Below, piece by piece: positions 59,006 to 64,000 of a DNA stretch of 64,000 nucleotides. Source of the stretch: JANSYL01 sp963921255. GTDB taxonomy: Bacteria; Pseudomonadota; Alphaproteobacteria; Rhodobacterales; Rhodobacteraceae. The stretch spans positions 310,001-374,000 of the forward strand of contig CAWUEW020000001.1 of assembly GCA_963921255.3 (NCBI GenBank), in the 5' to 3' direction. Every line of letters starts with the position of its first letter. The stretch's first letter is position 1. The translations under genes and the position numbers were made by a program. The notes beneath the pieces are model-generated. The model had not been told where the DNA came from and did no database searches. It worked only from the letters and a program-made list of their open reading frames with translations.

Positions 59006-59539
59006 TTAGCCGGCGCAGCGCGCCTCGGCATCTTCGACAGCCGCGGTAAACCCAAGCAAAGAGAACGTGTCCTGGGTCTGAGTCCCACGCGAGGATCGGG
59101 CGGTCAGGACGGCCTCGGCCCCGCGTTTCATGGCGGTGATGATCCGCTGATCATCCTGCGGTGACGCCGCCCACGCCATTTCACCTTCGGTGAACAACTC
59201 GAAGCTGGAGCTGCCGATTTCGATCGCGACGGTCGAGCCATCGGCAAACGGATACCCGCCCGTGAACGACACCTCACCCAGGCGATCCTCGGAAGGCCAG
59301 AAGCTGACGAACATCAGAATCTCGCCGCGCCGGACGGACACGACACGCCCATCGCGCGTGTTCACCGTTTCGCGGGGGGTCGACACCACCCAACATTGCG
59401 TGGGGTCATCTTCGACAAAGACCGACCAATCGGTTTCTGCGTTCACGCGGTTGGTGGATTCTTCTTCTTGCGCCCAGGCAAAGGTGCCGGTGACAGCCAA
59501 TGTTGCCCCTGCCAGCGCCGCGACAAGCCGTGTGTTCAT
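59006..59539 (-). CDS. Invasion-associated locus B (IalB) family exported protein
   Basis: 177 aa. Signal peptide MNTRLVAALAGATLAVTGTFAWA, then TDWSVFVEDDPTQCWVVSTP and EILMFVSFWPSEDRLGEVSFTGGYPFADGSTVAIEIGSSSFELF. This is the IalB pattern, including the C-terminal Cys (ARCAG) that pairs with the earlier Cys. Periplasmic; function unclear outside Bartonella. The start at 59539 restores the signal sequence. Confidence 0.82.
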   Translation of the reverse strand: MNTRLVAALAGATLAVTGTFAWAQEEESTNRVNAETDWSVFVEDDPTQCWVVSTPRETVNTRDGRVVSVRRGEILMFVSFWPSEDRLGEVSFTGGYPFADGSTVAIEIGSSSFELFTEGEMAWAASPQDDQRIITAMKRGAEAVLTARSSRGTQTQDTFSLLGFTAAVEDAEARCAG

Positions 59540-59702
59540 AATCGTCAGAGCCTCCGCCCTTAGTCTGCCTCTGGTCCGTGCGCTTGTTTTGGTCCACGAA
59601 TGGCCGCACAACGGACGTTATGCTTTTGCGAACACTAGCCGAAAGCACGAGATTGCAAAAGCCCTGGCGGCGGAAAATCGCCAGAGTGTGAAAGGGACAG
59701 GG

Positions 59703-60710
59703 ATGGCAAAAGACGCGGAAGACTTGGTCGAAGTGTGGCGCGGGACATTCTGCGAAAGCGTGCACCGCGGACATGTGGCCGTCTGGCATGCTGACAGCGG
59801 CCTGATCGGGGAATGGGGCGATGCCGGGACGACGATCCTGCCACGATCGTCTTGCAAGATGATCCAGGCGCTTCCGCTGATCGAAAGTGGCGCGGCAGAT
59901 GCTTATGGTTTGAGCCAGGCGCAACTGGCCCTGTCTTGCGCATCGCACAGTGCGGGCGCGGTCCACACCGAAATGGTGCATAGCTGGTTGGGCGACTTGG
60001 GTTTGGACGACAGCGCGCTGCGCTGCGGGGCGCAATGGCCCAGTGACGAACCGGCCCGCGATGCGTTGATCCGCGCCCATGACACGCCGCAACAGCGGCA
60101 CAACAACTGCTCGGGCAAGCATTCGGGCTTTCTGACCCTTGGCCAACATCTCGGGGCCGGTCCGGAATATCTCGAGATCGACCACCCCGTGCAGCAGGCC
60201 GTCCGTCAGGCCTTTGTGGAAGTCACCGGCGAAGACAGTCCGGGCTACGCAATCGACGGATGTTCTGCCCCCAACCACGCCACCACCGTTGCCGGTTTGG
60301 CCCGCGGCATGGCCGCCTTTGCGGCGGCGGATGACAGCACCGTTCGGGGTCGTGCCATGATCCGGCTGCGCGAGGCGATGATGGCGCACCCCCTGCTTGT
60401 GTCCGGAGAAGGGCGCGCCTGCAATCTGCTGATGACGGCAGCCCGGGGCCAAGCCGCGGTAAAGACAGGGGCCGAGGCCGTGTTCGTCGGCATTGTGCCG
60501 GAACAGCGCATCGGCATCGCGCTGAAAATTCAGGATGGCACCACCCGCGCCTCGAACGCCACGATTGCCCAGATTCTGACGGGCCTGGGCGTTTTGGCGG
60601 CCGACGATCCCGCCGTCCGCCAGTTCACCCACGGGCCCATCGCCAATTGGCGGGGCATTGAAACAGGCTATTACCGGCCGGTCGAAAGCGTTTCAGGCTG
60701 GCGCCCCTAG
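59703..60710 (+). CDS. L-asparaginase II (COG4448, R. etli type)
   Basis: 335 aa. PRSSCKMIQALPLIESGAADAYGLSQAQLALSCASHSAGAVHTEMV carries the catalytic Ser/Cys-Lys cluster, with NNCSGKHSGFLTLG and GYAIDGCSAPNHATTVAGLARGMAAF. It hydrolyses asparagine to aspartate and ammonia and is unrelated to type I/II bacterial enzymes of E. coli. The start at ATG 59703 has AAAGGGACAGGG upstream. Its stop overlaps the convergent kinase by 4 bases. Confidence 0.9.
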   Translation: MAKDAEDLVEVWRGTFCESVHRGHVAVWHADSGLIGEWGDAGTTILPRSSCKMIQALPLIESGAADAYGLSQAQLALSCASHSAGAVHTEMVHSWLGDLGLDDSALRCGAQWPSDEPARDALIRAHDTPQQRHNNCSGKHSGFLTLGQHLGAGPEYLEIDHPVQQAVRQAFVEVTGEDSPGYAIDGCSAPNHATTVAGLARGMAAFAAADDSTVRGRAMIRLREAMMAHPLLVSGEGRACNLLMTAARGQAAVKTGAEAVFVGIVPEQRIGIALKIQDGTTRASNATIAQILTGLGVLAADDPAVRQFTHGPIANWRGIETGYYRPVESVSGWRP

Positions 60711-62530
60711 GGGCCAGGAAAGGGCGTTACCCCCTCTGGGCAGAAGGTGCGGATTTGCGCAAAAACGCGGTCCTTTTTCAGGGGCTTTGTCAGGTAGGCG
60801 TCAATACCTGATGCCAGAATCCGCGCTTCATCTTCGGGCATCGCGTGGGCCATCATGGCGACGATGGGAACAGGGGTCAGCCCCTGCGCCGCCTCGAAGG
60901 CCCGAATCTCGCGGGCGGCGGCTGTGCCGTCCAGTTCCGGCATCGAGATATCGGTGAACATGATGTCGGGTGGCTCTGCGCAATATGCCTCGACCGCCAA
61001 GCGTCCATTTTCGACCAGGGTCAGCTCGATATCGAGCGTTTTGAGCATGCTTTCGAAGACGAGCCGGTTGGTCTTGTTGTCTTCGGCTGCCAGAAGGCGA
61101 AGCTTGCGTGGCGCTTCGGCGCGCGGTGCGGTGCCTTCGCCGATGGGATGTGCAGGTTCGGGATCGGGCGCTGCGGCAACCGGGTCCGGCGCCAGAACAA
61201 TCGAAAACCCGAATGCCGACCCTTCGTCCACGACGCTGTCCAGCCACAATTCACCGCCCATCAGGCGCACGAGGCGGTTCGTGATGGCCAGGCCCAGACC
61301 GGTGCCATCGAACTTTCGCGTCGCCTCGGCATCGACCTGGTTGAACTCTCCAAACACTTCGGCCTGCTTGTCGGGCGGGATGCACATGCCGGTGTCATCC
61401 ACCACGATGCGGAGCGGGAGGGCATCAGGCGGATGGTGTTTTGGGTCGCCCACAACCCGAACCGTCACGGACCCGGTTTCGGTGAACTTCACGGCATTGC
61501 CCACGAGGTTGATCAAGATCTGGCGAATGCGTCCGCGATCCCCGAACACCCGGTCGGGCAGGAACAGGTCGTAGTCCAGCACCAGCTCAAGCGGTTTTCC
61601 CGCAAGGCTCGGGCGCATCAGGCGGAACACCTCTTCGATCGTTTTGCGCAGATCGAACGCCTCGGGATGAAGTTCGAGCCGACCCGCCTCGATCTTCGAG
61701 AAGTCGAGTACGTCATTGATAATCACGACAAGCGCCTCGCCCGAATTGCGACTCGTGTCGGCGTAGAGGCGCTGATCTTCGCTGAGCTCCGTTTCGACCA
61801 GCAGATCGGCCATCGAGACAATGCCGTTCATCGGGGTCCTGATCTCATGGCTCATGTTGGCGAGGAAGGTGGACTTGGCCTTGGCGGCCGCCTCGGCCGC
61901 GTCCTTGGCTTTGCGCAATTCCTGTTCCCGCAACACCGTGTCGGTGATGTTGAGCGCGATGGACACGATGTCGCCTTCGGGCGTGCGTTTGTCCAACAGA
62001 CGCACATAGGCACCGTTCCACAGTTTCAGATCGACCTGCGGGATGTCCGGCGTCTGCCACCGTTGCAGCATCTGATCGACCCATGCCGCGGGCCTGGTCC
62101 CCCCGATGTCGACCAGCCCCTCGTCCACGGCCACCCTGAGGATGGTCTCATACGTGGCACCGGGGGCGACATCGCTGACCCCGTCGAAGGCGTTCACATA
62201 GGCGGGGTTGGCTGCCACCAACCGGAGATCGGCGTCGAAGATTGCGAACCCGTCCTCGACCGCCGTCAGCGAATCCCACAACCGGCGTTCCGCGATATCC
62301 GCCTTTTCGGTCGCCACTTCCAAGGCGGCTTGGGCTTGGGTGGTCTGGCCGACCAGCGCCTCGTTCGCTTCGCGTTGCTCGATCACCTGAAAGGAGAGGG
62401 CATGCGCATGCTCGGCCAGCTTCTTGTTGGCCGAATAGAGTTCTTCCGATCGTTGGGCCAGAAGGCGTTCGGCCTGCAGCCGGGCGCGGCGTTCCCGCGC
62501 AAGCCGGTCATCAACGCCGTCAATCTTCAT
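60707..62530 (-). CDS. Hybrid sensor histidine kinase with receiver domain and altered motifs
   Basis: 607 aa. N-terminal coiled coil (residues 1-85), PAS domain (85-200), HisKA with FLANMSHEIRTPMNG (His228), HATPase domain and a C-terminal receiver (about 477-590; acceptor Asp527 in MFTDISMP, Lys582 in TKPL). Two conserved positions are changed. The G1 box reads DDTGMCIP, with Cys383 in place of the second glycine, and the receiver has Met560 in 'AMMAHA' where Thr/Ser is usual. Activity may be lowered or specialised. No response-regulator gene adjoins it. Confidence 0.9.
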   Translation of the reverse strand: MKIDGVDDRLARERRARLQAERLLAQRSEELYSANKKLAEHAHALSFQVIEQREANEALVGQTTQAQAALEVATEKADIAERRLWDSLTAVEDGFAIFDADLRLVAANPAYVNAFDGVSDVAPGATYETILRVAVDEGLVDIGGTRPAAWVDQMLQRWQTPDIPQVDLKLWNGAYVRLLDKRTPEGDIVSIALNITDTVLREQELRKAKDAAEAAAKAKSTFLANMSHEIRTPMNGIVSMADLLVETELSEDQRLYADTSRNSGEALVVIINDVLDFSKIEAGRLELHPEAFDLRKTIEEVFRLMRPSLAGKPLELVLDYDLFLPDRVFGDRGRIRQILINLVGNAVKFTETGSVTVRVVGDPKHHPPDALPLRIVVDDTGMCIPPDKQAEVFGEFNQVDAEATRKFDGTGLGLAITNRLVRLMGGELWLDSVVDEGSAFGFSIVLAPDPVAAAPDPEPAHPIGEGTAPRAEAPRKLRLLAAEDNKTNRLVFESMLKTLDIELTLVENGRLAVEAYCAEPPDIMFTDISMPELDGTAAAREIRAFEAAQGLTPVPIVAMMAHAMPEDEARILASGIDAYLTKPLKKDRVFAQIRTFCPEGVTPFPGP

Positions 62531-62626
62531 CCTGCTCGCCCATCTTGGATCACGGGCGCAGGATGCTCAGATTCTGCTGAAGAAGCGGTAAATGGGGCGG
62601 CCCGATTGCGCCGCCCCAAAGGGAAT

Positions 62627-63805
62627 TCAGTGCATCCGTTCGATGGCAAGGGCGATGCCCTGCCCGCCGCCGATGCACATCGTGATCAGCGCTTTGGACC
62701 CGCCGATGCGCTCAAGCTCGTACAGCGCTTTGACCGTGATGATGCAGCCCGTCGCGCCAACCGGATGGCCCAGGGCAATCGCGCCGCCGTTCGGGTTCAC
62801 CTTTTCGGCGTCGAGGCCGAGATTCTTGTTCACGGCCAGGGCCTGGGCTGCGAAGGCTTCGTTCGACTCGATGACGTCGAAATCCTCGATGCTGAGGCCG
62901 GTGCGCGCCATGAGGTTTTCAACCGCCGGAACCGGGCCGATCCCCATGACCTCGGGGCGGACGCCAGCATGTGCATAGCCGATGACCCGAGCCCGCGGCT
63001 TGAGGCCCGCGGCTTCGGCGGCCTCGGCCCGCGCCATGACGATCGCGGCGGCGCCGTCGTTGATCCCGGATGCGTTGCCGGCGGTGACGGTGCCATCCTT
63101 CTGAAACACCGTGCGCAAACCGGCCAGCGCTTCGGCCGTCGTGGCCTTGGGGTGTTCGTCGGTGTCGAACGGCACCATGTCCCGCTTCACCTTCACCTCG
63201 ACCGGGACGATCTGATCCTTGAAGCGGCCTTCCTCAATCGCGCGCGCGGCGCGGCTCTGGCTGGTCAGCGCAAACCCGTCCTGATCTTCGCGGCTGATTT
63301 GGTGCTCGGCCGCGACATTCTCGGCCGTGACACCCATATGGCCCGTGCCAAACGGGCAATGCAGCGCGCCGATCATCATATCGAGCGCCTTCACGTCGCC
63401 CATCTTCTGGCCGAAGCGCGCCGGGGGCAGGATGTGCGGGCCGCGGCTCATGCTTTCGGCGCCACCCGCAAGACCGTAATCGGCATCGCCCATGGCCAGG
63501 GACTGGATCACCGAAACAATCGCCTGCGCGCCCGAGCCACAGAGCCGGTTCACGTTCATGGCCGGCGTGGTGTCGGGGACGCCCGCCTCCATCGCCGCGA
63601 CGCGGCTCAGATACATATCCTTGGGCTCAGTGTTGATGACGTGTCCGAAGGTGACGTGGCCGATTTGCCCCCCTTCAACGCCCGCGCGCTCGAGCGCGGC
63701 CTTGGCTGCAGTCGCGCCGAGCGTGATCGGCGGCGTTGCAGCAAGCGACCCACCGAATGTGCCGATGGCCGTGCGGGCGCCGGAAAGAATGACGATATCG
63801 TCCAT
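62627..63805 (-). CDS. Acetyl-CoA acetyltransferase (thiolase)
   Basis: 392 aa. Thiolase signatures NVNRLCGSGAQAIVSVIQSLAMG (active Cys), NEAFAAQALAVNKNL and the C-terminal GGGQGIALAIERM with CIGGG active-site Cys. NGGAIALGHPVGATG is present. It condenses or cleaves acetoacetyl-CoA, for polyhydroxyalkanoate synthesis (PhaA) or beta-oxidation. It could also finish phenylacetate degradation (PaaJ role). The gene is preceded by a MarR-type regulator. Confidence 0.95.
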   Translation of the reverse strand: MDDIVILSGARTAIGTFGGSLAATPPITLGATAAKAALERAGVEGGQIGHVTFGHVINTEPKDMYLSRVAAMEAGVPDTTPAMNVNRLCGSGAQAIVSVIQSLAMGDADYGLAGGAESMSRGPHILPPARFGQKMGDVKALDMMIGALHCPFGTGHMGVTAENVAAEHQISREDQDGFALTSQSRAARAIEEGRFKDQIVPVEVKVKRDMVPFDTDEHPKATTAEALAGLRTVFQKDGTVTAGNASGINDGAAAIVMARAEAAEAAGLKPRARVIGYAHAGVRPEVMGIGPVPAVENLMARTGLSIEDFDVIESNEAFAAQALAVNKNLGLDAEKVNPNGGAIALGHPVGATGCIITVKALYELERIGGSKALITMCIGGGQGIALAIERMH

Positions 63806-63831
63806 GTGTCTGTCCTCCTAAAGGAATGGGC

Positions 63832-64000
63832 TCAGGGGCGCGCGGAACTGTCGGCGCCCATGATGTCTTCGATTGTGACCTCGGATAGGGTGTCCAACCC
63901 CTTGAGGAAGGCGTCTGCATCCGGTCCGAGGCATCGCAAAAGCTCTGCGTGGAACGCATCGGCGATGGGTGCGAGTTCGGCCATCATCGCGTGGCCTTTC
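63832..64000 (-). CDS. MarR-family regulator, C-terminal fragment (runs off the right edge)
   Basis: The last 55 codons on the minus strand end at TGA 63832-63834. The tail KGHAMMAELAPIADAFHAELLRCLGPDADAFLKGLDTL matches the C-terminal dimerisation helices of MarR regulators ('T-x-K-G-xx-L...A-E-LL'). The gene lies 27 bases upstream of the thiolase and probably shares its transcript, so it may regulate it. Confidence 0.7.
   Translation of the reverse strand, partial: KGHAMMAELAPIADAFHAELLRCLGPDADAFLKGLDTLSEVTIEDIMGADSSARP

Overview
The window is GC-rich chromosomal DNA from an alphaproteobacterium. It most likely belongs to the Rhodobacterales (Roseobacter/Rhodobacteraceae). I infer this from the order ubiB-ubiE-mutM-enoyl-CoA hydratase-(SHMT-like)-rpsT-dnaA-dnaN-recF-gyrB, an IalB family protein, PaaX/PaaZ phenylacetate genes, a GANTC-rich dnaA leader, TGA-N9-TCA (RirA-type) boxes on iron genes, and a bciA-type 8-vinyl reductase with a TGTC-N10-GACA (PpsR/CrtJ-type) site. 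The last point suggests, but does not prove, capacity for aerobic anoxygenic phototrophy.

Layout. 1-130: start of a leftward DUF4139/MuiA-like gene. 0.2-4 kb: asd, a DEAD-box helicase and an MFS transporter. 4.1-6.9 kb: a convergent ferric-iron ABC pair (binding protein and two-domain permease), each with a RirA-like box. 7.1-10.2 kb: an arsenate module (ArsR-ArsC fusion, GAPDH partner with an in-frame stop, ArsJ). 10.3-13.9 kb: flagellar genes (motB 5' remnant, FlgN-like, rod-binding protein, fliK, flgD). 13.9-19.3 kb: ubiB, ubiE, mutM, enoyl-CoA hydratase and an SHMT-like PLP enzyme. 19.5-27.8 kb: rpsT and the replication block dnaA, dnaN, recF, a frameshifted VOC gene, a LysE-type exporter and gyrB. 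27.9-37.3 kb: mixed metabolic genes, including trhO-hemerythrin, pncA, bciA, an rRNA methyltransferase and pncB.

37.6-41.1 kb is a complete mobile element of about 3.5 kb with perfect 23-bp terminal inverted repeats. One leftward operon inside it encodes an IS1595-family transposase, an EcoRI-type adenine methyltransferase, a DUF262-HNH nuclease and a 56-residue protein. I regard this as the most interesting system in the window: an insertion sequence that appears to carry its own restriction-modification-like cargo.

41.2-52 kb: a class II aldolase, a methyltransferase and a phenylacetate catabolic cluster (paaABCDE, paaX, paaZ, paaI, paaK, TetR regulator) with two strong inverted-repeat control sites. 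52-57.7 kb: cell-wall genes (mtgA, two YkuD proteins, a CAP-domain lipoprotein), a GST, queG with an in-frame palindromic insertion, an epimerase-like gene and a frameshifted small exported protein. 57.7-64 kb: rlmN, an IalB-like protein, asparaginase II, a hybrid histidine kinase with altered motifs, acetyl-CoA acetyltransferase and the C-terminus of a MarR regulator.

Three otherwise well-conserved genes carry single-base disruptions (a Trp-to-TGA change and two 1-nt frameshifts). Either real decay or residual sequencing error would explain these, and raw reads would settle it.
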